Source of the DNA: Amorphophallus konjac
Taxonomy: Eukaryota > Streptophyta > Magnoliopsida > Alismatales > Araceae
Length of the DNA stretch: 64,000 bases
Direction: 5' to 3'
NCBI GenBank assembly: GCA_022559845.1
Contig: CM040123.1
Span: 301,866,642 to 301,930,641 of the forward strand
Shown here: positions 1 through 11,776 of the stretch, piece by piece
Position numbering within the stretch: position 1 is the stretch's first letter
Layout of the letters: each line of letters starts with the position of its first letter
Notes under the pieces: model-generated
Databases searched by the model: none
What the model was told of the DNA's origin: nothing
The model's input: only the letters and a program-made list of their open reading frames with translations
Translations under genes and position numbers: made by a program

Positions 1-2611
1 TTGCCTGAACTATCTTTTAAACAAGAAAACAAATTGTGTGATGCATGTGTCCTAGGTAAACAAACGAGAAAATCCTTCAAGGCTAGATCTGCAAACATGT
101 CATCTAAACCACTTGAGCTGATTCATATGGATTTGTTTGGTCCAACCAGAACTGCTAGTTTAAGTGGTAGAAAATATGGATATATCTTGGTGGATGATTA
201 CTCTAGGTTCACATGGGTTTTCTTTCTCACACATAAAAATGATGTTTTTGATGAGTTTCAGGCACTCTATACGAAGATAAAGCAAGAAGGTGAGTTTAAG
301 ATTTCCAACATTCAATCTGATCATGGTGGTGAATTTGAAAATGCTGACTTCTATAATCTTTGCAGGGCTGAAGGCATTTCACACCGATTTTCTTCACCAA
401 GAACCCCAGAGCAAAACGGTGTAGTTGAAAGAAGAAACCGAACACTCATAGAGATGGCAAGAACAATGCTTGCCGAACGGCAACTCCCAAAGATATTTTG
501 GGCTGAGGCGGTAAACTCGACATGTAACATTATCAACCGCTCTATGGTAAGGCCACACACCAAAAAGACTCCTTATGAGTTACTGAAAGGTAAAAGCCTT
601 CTCTCACACATATGAAAGTGTTTGGGTCTAAATTCTTCATCCATAATAATGATAAAAGAGACTTAGATAAATTCGAGCCCAAGAGCGATGAAGGTATATT
701 CCTTGGATATTCTGATAGATCTAGGGCTTATAGAATTTATAACATTAAGAGTCAAACTGTGGATGAATCACCCCATGTTTCCTTTGATGAATATAATGAT
801 GATTCTAATAATGATAACTCTTGCAAGAAAAATAATGAAGACGGGGAATTCCTAAGCATGAAGGAAAAGAATAATTCTCCACAAGAAGAAACAAAAGAAG
901 ATGGTGACCTAGCTGAATCAAGCAATGCAAGGGATCAAGCTCCAGGAGAAGGTAATGATTCTACAAACATTAGAATTCTTAAGGATCATCCTTTAGAAAA
1001 TATCATTGGCAGCTTGAATGATCTACCTAGAACAAGGTCACATTTTAGAATTGTGGAAGAATTAGATCAACTTGCTCTTGTATCACAGATGAAGCATTAA
1101 AGGCTGAAAACTGGATAAATTCAATGCAAGACGAGTTAAACCAGTTTGAACGAAACAAAGTTTGGCATCTTGTTCCTAAACCATCATCACAATCTGTCAT
1201 AGGCACTAAATGGGTCTTTAGGAACAAACTCAGTGAGGATGGCAAGATAATAAGAAATAAGGCTAGATTGGTGGCTCAAGAGTATAATCAAGAGTTTGGG
1301 ATAGATTTTGAGGAATCTTATGGCCTAGTTGCTAGACTTGAAGCCATCAAAATCTTACTTGCCTTTGCATGCTCCCTTAGAATAAAGCTGTATCAAATGG
1401 ATGTAAAAAGTGCTTTCCTAAATAGTTTGATCAAAGAAGAAGTCTATGTTGAGCAACCCCCTGGCTTTGAGAACTCTAACTATGCAGATTTTGTATATAA
1501 GCTAGACAGGGCGCTTTATGGACTAAAGTAAGCACCGAGAGCTTAGTATGAGAGACTAAGCTCGTTCCTCATTGAAAAAGGGTAAACACGAGGTAAGGTA
1601 GACCAAACACTTTTCACCAAGAAGTAAGGTAAGAACATCTTGATTGTTCAAATTTATGTTGATGATATTATGTTTGGTTCTACTAAATCTGAAATGTGTG
1701 AGGAATTTACTAATCTCATGACTAATGAATTCGAGATGAGCCTAATGAGAGAACTCCAATTTTTTCTCGATTTGCAGGTCAACCAAGGAGAAGATGGGTG
1801 CTTCATAAGTCAAGCCAAATACATCAAGGAGCTGCTGAAAAGATTTGACATGACAAACAACAAAATAATTGCAACTCCTATGAGCACCACAACATCACTG
1901 GATTCGGATAAAAATGGTAAATTAGTGGATGCAAAAATCTATAGGGGTATGATTGGCTCATTGCTTTATTTGACTACATCCCGACCAGATATCCAGTTTA
2001 GTGTATGCCTTTGTGCTAGATTTCAAGCTAGTCCTAGAGAATCCCACTTGACTGTCGTCAAACGTATCCTTAGATATCTTGCCAGAACTCAAGATTTGAG
2101 ATTGTGGTATCCGTCATCATGTGATTTATCTCTTATATCTTATTCTAATGCGGACTACGCTGGATGCAAGCTGGATTGCAAGAGTACTAGTGGCTATTGC
2201 CAGTTTTTGGGCGGGTGTTTAGTTTCTTGGGCCTCCAAGAAACAACACTCGGTTGCCCTCTCAACTGCAGAAGCAGAATATGTTGCTGCGGGGAGCTGTA
2301 GCACCCAAGTGTTGTGAATTAAACACCAACTCCAAGACTACTTAGTGGATCTTGGTTGTGTCCCGATTCTGTGTGATAACACTAGTGCTATCAATCTTAC
2401 AAAAAATCCAGTCCAGCACTCTAGGACTAAGCATATTGAGATTAGACATCACTTTATTAGAGATGAGGTCGTTAAGAAAAACTTTGAGCTACATTTTGTT
2501 GATACTCTCAATCAAATTGTTGATATCTTCACCAAGCCCTTGTGTAATGACATGTTTACAACACTCAGAAGGGAGCTTGGTCTTTGCCGACCTCAGGCCA
2601 ATAAAAATTGA
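1..2611 (+). pseudogene. pol: copia pol fragment: integrase, reverse transcriptase, RNase H (decayed)
   Basis: Residues from position 1 show the end of the GAG-pre-integrase motif (CDACVLGK), then the integrase core with its three acidic residues in VDDYSR, QSDHGGEF and PEQNGVVERRNR. A frameshift near 600-612 separates this from the next block (KVFGSKFFIHNN, SDEGIFLGYS). Reverse transcriptase follows from about 1124 (TKWVFRNK, YQMDVKSAFLN, YGLK) and carries the YVDD catalytic motif at about 1655. RNase H ends with SKKQHSVALSTAEAEY and the KHIEIRHHFIRD motif. Stops interrupt the frame at 1529 (expected Gln), about 1544 (expected Trp), about 1582, about 1625 and 2315 (expected Trp). The order and motifs are copia; the nearest match is the SIRE lineage. 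The original protein would start upstream of the window. Confidence 0.92.
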
Positions 2612-4554
2612 AATGATAATCTTGTTCAATTTAGTTGTGTGTTTTTACAGATTAGTTTCCATACATTGTTTATATGTAATTATGTCATTTTACATATGGT
2701 GTAGCATTGCATGCAGTCATAATGAATAATAAAGTTGAATTCATGTTCACGATGCATTGCATAGTTTGTGTAGCATCATACTTGCATGGCCATGGTATAT
2801 TAAATGTTGATGTATGGAAAGGCAGGTTATGCTTGTCTAAAAGTACTCAATATGCGTGAGGTTTCACCTCCGCCAAGTACCATGTGCCACTGTCGCATAT
2901 AGCCCATATAGTAAGGGGGAGTTGTCTTTTTGAAGCATTCATGCATATGTTTCATCTTCATTCTGTTGCCATGAATAAGTGTACAACCATGTGTTGGGTC
3001 ATGCATTTCATCTCTGCCAACTTCATGTTTGACCAGATCAACCCCTGCATGGTTCAAGTCAACATCTCCTTGACAATTGTCATTACATTTGCCTCAAACA
3101 TAACTCCTTGAGTGCATCCATTGCATATCCTTAGGGGGAGTCTTGTTGCTTTTCTTAATCTCTTGCAATCTGAACTTTAATGACTTACAGTCTGATTTGA
3201 GATCATGAGACAGACATACCAATGGTGTAAGAGCTATCTATTATATGAACTGATGATTGTCCATCCACTGAAAATAGTTCAGATTTAATGATTTTCTTGA
3301 AGTTCTGATATTTCTTTTGAAATCATCTATGTTCTGTGGTGTTAATAAACTTTAACTAGAGATTGCATGATGTGCCTTGAATGACTATCCTGAAATCTGA
3401 AAATTCAAACGTCATTGCAACGTTGGTTGAAGTTGCTAAAGATTAGTATTGTTGTTAAACACCTTGACGAGCTGGAATTCGTGAAAATCAATTTGACTTA
3501 GTAATAATATTGTTGCACGGAAAAATATGTCACATCCTCAAAACAAGTGACGAATGATATGTCATGATGTGCCCTTGTTATCTCTATCTTAATTAATTTG
3601 GACTCTAGGCAGAGCACTGGCATAATTGTTGAGAAATATATCTTCTCATCAAAGAAATGAGATCGGATATGTCATGACGTGACTTTGCTATCTCTGTTCA
3701 TTCTGAAGCATAACAGTTAGTCTTACCAAATACCTAAGAATACTGGTGTCTAAACAACGTGTATTCTTACGGATAGGAGGCATGTACTAGACTCGATTGC
3801 TCGTAAAATATGAGTCATGTGCATAAAACTGTAAAAGATCATGCAAATTAGTGCTGCAATCATAAAATTCCATGCTTTAGTCATGCTTGTTTACCCTCAA
3901 TACTAGTTTGTGCTATTCCCAATGAAGTTATTGAATATGAATGTATACGACAAAGGAAGGTTCCCCACTGGTTCATTTCCATTACACCATGGATGTAGCT
4001 ACTTTTTGAACTCTGTTGATGATCTTGTATTTCATTAGCTTTGAACCATGTATATTGCTCACGTCATGTTTCAGGTTTGCATATAATGGCTTGCTCTTCG
4101 CTCCTATCCCACTCTGTCACTAAGACTTTTGTCCACGACTCTCCCTTACCCCTCCTTTTTGCTGTTATTAAAGGGGGAGAATTTTGTGAGTTCCCTTTGT
4201 GTGTTGTCTATGGGGGTATATCCTCTGTGATTGTCCGATTGTCCATACATACTCCATGCATACATCTCCTTTGTGATTGTGAGTGTCAAAGGGGGAGTCA
4301 AAGGGGGAGAAATCTGTCAAAGGGGGAGTCAAAGTGGGAGAAATCTCTTTGTGATCATGCATACATATTAGCATTCATATGCTTTGATCGTTCATGCATA
4401 CATGCATACATATCCGCATTCATATCCGCATTCACATGCTTTAATTATCATGGATCTTGAGCTGCATATGTCGCATTTGTTATAAATTTTGCCATCTTAG
4501 ATATTACTGCCACATAATGACTCACAGTGTTGCCATCATCAAAAAGGGGGAGAA
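2612..4554 (+). other. copia-1 3' non-coding region with multiple polypurine tracts
   Basis: About 1.9 kb without a convincing gene between RNase H and the LTR. AGGGGGAG tracts occur near 2912, 3131, 4170, 4287 and 4300, and again just before the LTR (4541-4554). A 31-bp unit containing two such tracts is repeated twice in tandem at about 4285-4345. SIRE-type elements often have an envelope-like ORF or its remnant here; I see no open frame with signal peptide or transmembrane segments. Confidence 0.7.
4541..4554 (+). promoter_or_regulatory. Polypurine tract (plus-strand primer) of copia-1
   Basis: AAAAAGGGGGAGAA lies directly before the LTR start TGTTG. This is where plus-strand DNA synthesis is primed during reverse transcription. 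Confidence 0.85.
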
Positions 4555-4563
4555 TGTTGTGCC

Positions 4564-4630
4564 CCTGTGGTCATTTGAGTCATCCTGTGGTCATTTGAGT
4601 CATTCGACATCACCCTGTGGTCATTTGAGT
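4564..4630 (+). repeat. Three copies of CCTGTGGTCATTTGAGT
   Basis: The 17-bp word occurs at 4564-4580, 4584-4600 and 4614-4630, with spacers of 3 and 13 bp, at the very start of the LTR (U3). Repeated short words in U3 often act as enhancer elements; that role is inference here. Confidence 0.85.
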
Positions 4631-5002
4631 TATTTGATATTCTTGGTTTTTATAATGGTTGAACACTATAAGTCATTGATATTTTCCACTCTTATATGAC
4701 TGACATACTTGATGTTCTTTCATGACAGATATGCCGAGGAATGGAGTGGAGATGGCAAAAGTGAAAGCTCATTGATCGCGCCCAAGCAAGGATACAAATC
4801 CCTTCAAGATGAGTCGGCACTTCACATAGCCAAGGTCGATGCACAAAGAAGTATCACCAAGAGAACCCAAGGTCAAAGATTCAGTTGACACCTTCAAGAC
4901 TATCAAGGTTGATGCCACAGATGAGAACGGGCTGCTAAAAGAGTTATGCGACTGAGCTAAAGGGTTAACGGACTGAACCGGGGAAACCCGAGATCTGTCC
5001 AG

Positions 5003-5186
5003 CCAGCGGTCGACCGCTGGCCCAGGGACGGTCGACAGCTCCTGCCAGCAGCTCACTGCCTACAGGGATTCTCAGTGGCGGTCGACCGCCAGCCTATGGG
5101 CGGTCGACCGGATTTCCCAGGGACCAAATGCCAGCCAATTTCTCAGTAGCGATCGACCTTCAGCTTCCACAGGTCGACCGCCAGCC
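5003..5186. repeat. Cluster of GGTCGACC palindromes in the copia-1 LTR
   Basis: Six GTCGAC-type sites lie within about 180 bp. The best are a perfect 18-bp palindrome CCAGCGGTCGACCGCTGG at 5003-5020 and the 16-bp TGGCGGTCGACCGCCA at 5076-5091. Others are at about 5039, 5101, 5152 and 5171. The copia-2 LTR has a comparable set around 31478-31590. Confidence 0.85.
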
Positions 5187-6201
5187 CCGAGCCATCAATT
5201 GTTGACTTTGTTTTTCACCTCGAGAAGAGCCCCTTTCCTTATAATTGTTTAATCCCAAAATCACCCAATCTCCCATGGATTGTGGATCTGGTCTGGGGGG
5301 TTTCTATGGACCATTCAAAAGATATAAAACACACACAAGAAGGGTTGGAAACCCTAAGGCTAAGAAGGGAGATCAAAGGAGGCTACAAGGGTGTGTTCAA
5401 GGGAGGGGAAATCGAGTACTGTAGCTGTGAACAATACTCCGGGAAGAAGTTCTTCATAAAATCCTCAAGTGATTCAAGCTACTTCAAGAGGAGATCAACC
5501 CCAAGCCAAGTGAAGATAAAGCTGAAACCATCATCTTCTTCATCAACTCAAAGGGGATTCAAAGAAGGAGATTCAAGGAAGATCGGTTTGCAAGGAACGA
5601 ACCTTTGTTGCTGAATCAAGAAGAGTCTTTGCAAGAGAGAAGAAGCCCTTGTTGCTGATCAACATCGCATCTCAGACAAGATTTCATTTGCTCCTAGCCT
5701 TGATCATATTTCCATTTCTTGTCCGAGCATTTTCATATTTGTTCTTTTATCATTTTGTTCAAGAACTGAAAATGAGAATCATCCCTACCGCGGTTAGTAG
5801 GAAGGCAGTTGGAAGGTGTTCCAGTCTGCGGTGATATTGCCCCTACTGGTGGTTAGTAGGAAGGTAATTGGTGGTTCTCCGATTTGTGGTTTAGTGTGCT
5901 GCACTAGTGAAGCCTCACCGGATTTTGTGAGGGGGGACGTAGGACTGGGGATTCATTCCGAACCACCTTAAAATATCATGTGATGTGGTTTATTTGTGTG
6001 ATTGTTTCGCTCTAGATGCATGCTTAGGTTTGAATCAATATATTATTTGCTTATCTTGCCAAGCGAATCGTAGTGTCCTTCGCTAAGCTAGTTGTATTCC
6101 GCTGTAATTCATTTTAACTAGCTATAAAGAGGGTGGCATTACGAAAAGAGGGGCAGATCTATTCACCCCTCCCCTCTAGATCTGCTATCCACTACTCAAC
6201 A

Positions 6202-7277
6202 GCAAAAAGATGAGTCGAAGAGGCCTTGGCTACTGGGAGTCAGCATTGTCTATACTGGGGGACTCTGGGCCACTGACGTGGGACTATCGCCAGCATTTCG
6301 TAAAAGGCCCGTTGCAGCCTGGTACTCTGAAGAGGCTACCGCCCTGTGTTGATAAGAACCATGATGCCACTTGTGCTGTTGCTGACCCACCGCCGCCACT
6401 GAAGGGGCTGGTGGGTGATATGGAAGATTTCTGTAGCTGTTTTGAAAAGTTATTCCATGAAGAAGAAGTTTGTTTGAAGAAAGTGGAGATGCAGCTTGTG
6501 AAGCACCCTCCGGCAGAGCTAGTTGACCGGAGGCTGCGGGAGGAGAGAAGCTCCATCATTTCTTTTTCTTGGCCTCCTTCCCGGTTTGCCTCCCTGTTTC
6601 AGCGATTGGGGTTTATTCCCCATTCACCGCCAATCCTGGTCAACCCGTACCTTACGGAAAGGCCATTTGAGATTCTGTTTGTACCATGTGCATGTGGGCG
6701 TTGCCCACGGATTGATTTCTCAATTCTGTTTACTCCTCCCTCCCCCACTGCCAAACTTCACGAAATGTGGTTTTCTTCCTCTGACACATTCTTTGATTGT
6801 CTCTTCCCATCTCTATTTCCCATGCAACTTCCTCCTCCTCCTTCCTCCTCTAACCTCTCTTGCTGCATGATTTCCTCCGACGTCCAAAAAAAATGCCAAT
6901 TTTAAAACGGACGTTTCAATGGAGGATTACACTATGTTCTGTCCGTCTCCCTGCCAGGGGCATGAGGCCCCTGCTTCTTTCCCTATAAACTTCTTATCTT
7001 CTAGGATAGATGTACAGTTGGTGGAGTCAGTTGGGATAGAGTCTAGTTATAGTATTGTTAGCCCATCCACGTCTGCAGCGCACCCTGTGATGCATCATTC
7101 TAAATCTATTCCAAATAGATTTCTTCAAGATTTAGCTCAAAGGTGTCATGCCCTTCTCAAGTGTCCTGAGTTTTTAGAGACCGCCATTGTCCTAGAGGAA
7201 GATGAGGAAGTAGATGGGGGTGTGGAGCAATGACGGATTCGGTGTATATGAAATCATAGACGAGAAGGACCCTATCG
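6202..7277 (+). other. Unrecognised stretch before the Ogre-like pol
   Basis: Two open frames lie here on +, at 6210-6905 (231 codons) and 6919-7233 (104 codons). Neither shows a domain I recognise. The first ends in a pyrimidine-rich, low-complexity part; the second is acidic at its end (LEEDEEVDGG). By position the stretch could be what is left of the region between protease and reverse transcriptase of the Ogre-like element, where known Ogre elements carry an intron, or unrelated flanking DNA. No gag or protease motif is visible. Confidence 0.4.
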
Positions 7278-10200
7278 ATGATGAGGAAAGCAGATGACAC
7301 TACTGATCTGTACGTGCAGGGTTTAAAGAGATTTGACGAACCGTCGTTGGCAGTGGATGAACCCACGAAAGAAATCAATCTGGGAACCAAAGAGGACCCT
7401 AGGCCCATAATCATTTTTGCTAATCTCCCCCCTCAGGTTGAAGAGGAGCTAATCAAGATTTTGAGGGAGTACATCAATTCTTTTGCCTGGTCCTACGAGG
7501 ACATGCCGGGTCTTAACCCCACTCTGGTTGAACATAGACTTATCCTTAAACCAGGGGCAACGCCCGTTAAACAAAAATCAAGAAGATTCCACCCTCAAAT
7601 GGCCTTAAAGATAAAGGAGGAAGTTGATAAATTACATAAGGCCAAGTTTATTAGAGTTGTGTTATATCCACAATGGGTGGCAAATATAGTCCCGGTGATG
7701 AAAAAGGATAAAAAGATTCAGATTTGTATTGACTTCAGGGACTTAAATAAAGCATGTCCGAAGGATGATTTCCCGCTTCCTCACATTGACGTGTTGGTGG
7801 ACAACACGGCTGGGTATGAAGCCCTCTCGTTTATGGATGGATATTCTGGATATAATCAAATCCGTCTTGCTCCCGAGGACCAAGAGAAAACCTCGTTCAC
7901 CACGCCCTGGGGCACATACTGCTATGTCGTTATGCCATTTGGATTAAAGAATGCAGGTGCCACGTATCAACGGGCAATGATGGCTATCTTCCACGACATG
8001 ATGCATGTGTATATGGAAGCCTACGTGGATGATATTCTGGTGAATGCGAGGTCCAAGGAAGAACGCCCCGCCATTTTTGCCAAGGTGTTACAAAGGGCTA
8101 GGGAGTATAAGCTGAAAATGAATCCAAAGAAAAGTGTGTTTGGAGTTGCATTAAGGAAATTGCTAGGGTTCATAGTTAGAAAGCGGGGGATTCAGATTGA
8201 TCCGAACAAGGCAAAGGCCGTTATGGAAATGCCACAGCCTAAGAATATCACTGAACTTAGAGGTCTGATTGGGTGTTTGCAATTCATTCGAAGATTCATA
8301 TCCGAACAGTCGCAAAGATGCCGCCCGCTCTATGATTTGTTGAAGGCGGGGGCTAAATTCGAATGGAACGAACAATGTCAGAAGGCCTACGAGGATCTTA
8401 AGGTTTATCTATCTAATCCCCCTATTCTGCAACCCCATGTCCCTGGGAAACCCTTGATATTATACATTTCTGTTATTGATGACTCCCTAGGAGCTATCCT
8501 GGCGCAAGTGGATGACGAAGGAAGAGAAAGGGCAGCATACTATCTCTCTAGGTTGTTCAATCCTGCTGAATCTAAGTATACTGCCATGGAGAAGACCTGC
8601 ACAGTGTTAGTATGGGTAGCTCAGAAACTCAAGCATTACTTCCTTGCCAATGAAATTAAGTTGATCTCTAGAATGGACCCAATCTGTTACCTCTTAGAAA
8701 AATATGTCATTTCTAGCAGATTAGCTCACTGGCAGAGCTTTCTTTCCCAATTTGATGTCACCTTCGTTGTTCAGAAAGTGATCAAGGGATACGCAATTGC
8801 TGAACATCTTGCTCATTCTCCTATCCCTCGCACTGATTCAATCCAAGATGAGTTTCCTGACGAGCACCTAGCTGTACGTACTCATCTCCCCTTTTGGTCT
8901 CTTCATTTCGATGGTGCTCTCAATTCTCAGGGCCGTGGAATCGGCACTATTCTCCTCACTCTGGAAGGAGTAACCATCCCCATCACCTACCAGCTCTCCT
9001 TCCCTGCCACAAAGAACATAGCCGAGTACGAGGCTCTCCTTGTCGGACTGAAGCACGCCTACATCATGGGCGCGCGATACCTAAACATCATAGGAGACTC
9101 TTAGTTGGTGCTACGTCAAGTTCTTTCAACTTACCACACCCGTGACCCTAAGCTCAAACCCTATCAAGATTTGGTCATGTTCTTGGCTAGGCAGTTTCGT
9201 AAGCTCATCCACATTCACACTCCTCGTTCTCAGAACATTCTCGCTGATGCACTTGCATCGCTTGCTTCTTCCCTTTCTTTCCCTCTCAGTCGCGCCACTG
9301 AGACCATTATGGTCCAACGGTTAGACGCTCCTTCCCTTCAGGATCCGTGGTTTGACAACCTTAGGAAATCTGTAGAGAAGAAGGCTGAAATGGAGAATTT
9401 TAAGGAAGTATCTTTAACTGAGCTTGAGGAGATTATAGAAGAAGAGGAATTGTCATGGTATTATGAAATAGAGCAATATTGTAAGGATGGATCCTTCCCA
9501 GAGATAGCCAATCCCGAGCAGCGCAAGGCCATTAGAAAAGTCGCCTCCAGATACACTATTATCGCCTGAGAATTGTATAGGTGACCTCTCAACGGAGTTC
9601 TGAAGAGGTGTTTAGATGACGATGAGGCTTGGAAGGTTGTTGAAGCAGCTCACGCAAGCGAGTGTGGAGGGCACGTTAACGGCCATGCTTTGGCGAAGAA
9701 GATTCTTAGGCAGGGCTATTACTGGCCAACCCTAGAAGAAGACTGCTCCACCTATGTCCAAAGGTGTCTTCAATGCCAACTTCATGCCGATAAAATCCAT
9801 GCTCCTGCTTCTTCTCTCCATCCTCTCTCTGCTCCTTGGCCATTCTCCATGTGGGCTTTTGACATTGTAGGCCCACTAGGTGATCCTAATGCTCAGGTTA
9901 AACAAAAATCTGTCATTCTGACTGCTACGGAGTACTTCACCGAGTGGGAGGAAGCTGAAGCTTATGTAGAAATTAAAGCTACAATAGTATGCCGCTTTAT
10001 CCTCAAGAATATCATTTCGTGGTTCGGAGTGCCAAGTGATATCATCACCGACAATGGGCCTCAATTTGTGTCTCAAGAACTCCAGGACCTCTGTAAGAAA
10101 TTTAATATTTCATTGCATCATTCATCACCATACTACCCTCAAGGCAACGGCCAAGCCGAGGCCACAAATAAAATCCTTCTTAAAATCATTAAGAAAACAT

Positions 10201-10715
10201 GCGAGTCACACAAATTTGCTGATTGGGCCGATAAATTGATAGAAGCTCTATGGGCTTATCGCACCTCCGTCTGTACTCCCACGGGATAAACCCCTTTTGA
10301 TCTCACCTATGGGATGGAGGCGGTACTCCCATACGAGATCTTGATCCCTTCCCTAAGAGTGTAGTTAGACAAAGAACTTAATCCCGACGAGCGTCGAGAG
10401 GCGTTGCTAGTCCAACTGGAACTCTTAGATGAGAAGAGGCTTAACGCGGCCAATCATGTCTATGTTTATCAAAAGCGTGTTTCGTGGCATTTTCAAAAGA
10501 AGGTTATCGAAAGAAAATTTCAAGTGGGTAACATGGTTTTGAAACGTAAATTTGTTAGATCAGCATGTCCTAGGTCTAAGCTGCAACCCAATTGGGAAGG
10601 GCCGTTTGTAGTTAAAGAAATCTATCCTGGGAACGCGTATCGTCTTGTTAATGCGGAGGGGGAGGAATTGCCTAATCCGTGGAATGGGTTGTATTTAAAA
10701 CATTTTTATCTATAG
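7278..10715 (+). pseudogene. pol: Ogre-like (Tat clade) Ty3/gypsy pol: RT, RNase H, archaeal-type RNase H, integrase
   Basis: Reverse transcriptase shows FAWSYEDMPGLNP, CIDFRDLNKACPKDDFPLP, FMDGYSGYNQI, MPFGLKNAGATYQRAM and the catalytic YVDDI (about 8020). The RNase H that follows is degenerate. A second, archaeal-type RNase H starts at about 8890 (LHFDGALNSQGRGIG, AEYEALLVGLKHA); having two RNase H domains marks the Tat clade, and the RT wording fits Ogre. Integrase has the zinc-binding part (ECGGHVNGHALAKKI, CLQCQLHA), the core (FDIVGPLG, ITDNGPQF, GNGQAEATNK) and a C-terminal part ending at 10715. Stops break it at 9102 (expected Gln in GDSQLV), 9568, 9580, 10287 and about 10362. Gag and protease are missing upstream, and no LTR was identified, so this copy is dead. 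Confidence 0.9.
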
Positions 10716-11491
10716 AGTCAAGCCAGCAACGGCCTGGTGGCGGGGTGTTCCTTTACTTGATCATGAAGGGAGGTCCCTCGTTCAACACTCACACACTACA
10801 TGACCCCCGTGGTTCGGCTTTCCTTTTTGTGCAACAACGTTTCTCCCTTGGCCATGCTTAGGGGCAAGTGAAATTCCTTATTTTTCTCTTCTTTCGGTTG
10901 AAAATAGGGGCAAGTGGCGAATAAGGGGGTGAGAACTGATCTAGACACCCCGATAAAAGAGAGGTCTCAAATAGGGACAGTCCGTTATGACCTGATTCCG
11001 CATTCACAAAAGTAAAAGAAAGAAAAGAAAGAAAAGAAAAGGGGCAAAATCAAGACAAAAGTTAAAAGCTCATTCAAAAGCTCGAAGCTCAAAAGTCTAA
11101 AAGCTCCCAAAAGAATGAAACTAGGCATGGCAAGAGTGGCAGTACAGTTTTCCCGCGGGACGTCATGAGTCCGGTCGTATGCGTGCCTAGAGCGGATTAA
11201 GGTTCGATGATGGACACAAAACCCCGGCGCAACAGACCAAATTCTTTGAAAAGGGGGCTGTCGTGGGAGGAACTCAAGCCCTAAAAATCCCTATACCTAT
11301 TGCCGACTTCCCTGTTAAACTCTCTTTTTTTTTCCAAGGACTGGATTGTACTCCGGGTATGGCCTCGGTAGAGGCACCGTTAAGCAGAATTGGACCCCGA
11401 CCATAGGCGGTCACCCATAACGCACGTTGTACTTGGAAAGCCCCCCAAATGAGATATGAAGGTCTCTCGTCGTCGGGTTTGAGCTGGCTTC
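10716..11491 (+). other. 3' untranslated region of the Ogre-like element
   Basis: No gene seen. AGGGGCAAGTG occurs twice (about 10859 and 10906), and the sequence is rich in AAAGAAAAG and AAAAGCTC words (about 11010-11110). This suits the long non-coding 3' region of Tat/Ogre elements. No LTR start could be fixed. Confidence 0.55.
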
Positions 11492-11776
11492 AAAATCTAA
11501 AAAAATCAAATATTTTAAAATCTGAAAAAAATTGAATATTTCAAAATCCAAAAAAATCAAATATTTCAAAATTCGAAAGAAAAAAAATCAAATATTTTAT
11601 TCCAAAATCCAAAAAAATCAAATATTTCAAAATCTAAAAAAATTGAATATTTCAAAATCCAAAAAAATGAAAAATATTTCAAGATCCAAAATAAAAAAAT
11701 CAAATATTTCAAGATAAAAAAATCAAATATTTCAAAACCCAAAAAAATCAAATATCCTTAAAATCATAAAAATATT
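11492..11776 (+). repeat. AT-rich tandem repeat, unit about 25 bp, about 11 copies
   Basis: Degenerate monomers of the form AAAATCCAAAAAAATCAAAT followed by ATTTC run head to tail. Copies vary between about 22 and 36 bp because of A-run slippage and small insertions. The array lies in what appears to be the 3' untranslated region of the Ogre-like element; Tat-clade 3' UTRs are known to seed satellite repeats. Both strands give fake small ORFs here. Confidence 0.85.

Larger units (their letters stand above)
1..6201 (+). mobile_element. SIRE/Maximus-like Ty1/copia retrotransposon, 3' part (copia-1)
   Basis: The window opens inside the pol gene of a copia element and runs through reverse transcriptase, RNase H, a long non-coding 3' region with repeated polypurine tracts, and one LTR. 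The domain order INT-RT-RNH is the copia order. Several AAAGGGGGAG tracts between pol and the LTR are a known trait of SIRE/Maximus elements. The 5' LTR, gag and protease lie outside the window, so no target-site duplication can be checked. The reading frame is broken by one frameshift and several stops, so this copy cannot make its own enzymes. Confidence 0.9.
4555..6201 (+). repeat. 3' LTR of copia-1 (about 1647 bp)
   Basis: The LTR starts TGTTG straight after the polypurine tract and ends CAACA, a matching inverted terminal pair. It holds a minisatellite (4564-4630) and a cluster of GGTCGACC palindromes (5003-5186). The end contains the ATTCACCCCTCCCCTCTAG stretch typical of SIRE LTR tails. 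The partner LTR is not in the window, so the right boundary rests on the terminal CAACA only. Confidence 0.75.

Noticed and set aside
2827..3111. Overlapping small ORFs as a possible envelope-like protein of copia-1
   Set aside because: Short, overlapping on both strands, with no signal peptide, transmembrane segment or coiled coil.
11532..11751. ORFs rich in Lys, Ile and Asn over the AT-rich array
   Set aside because: Both strands are open because of the tandem AT-rich repeat; no real protein is expected.
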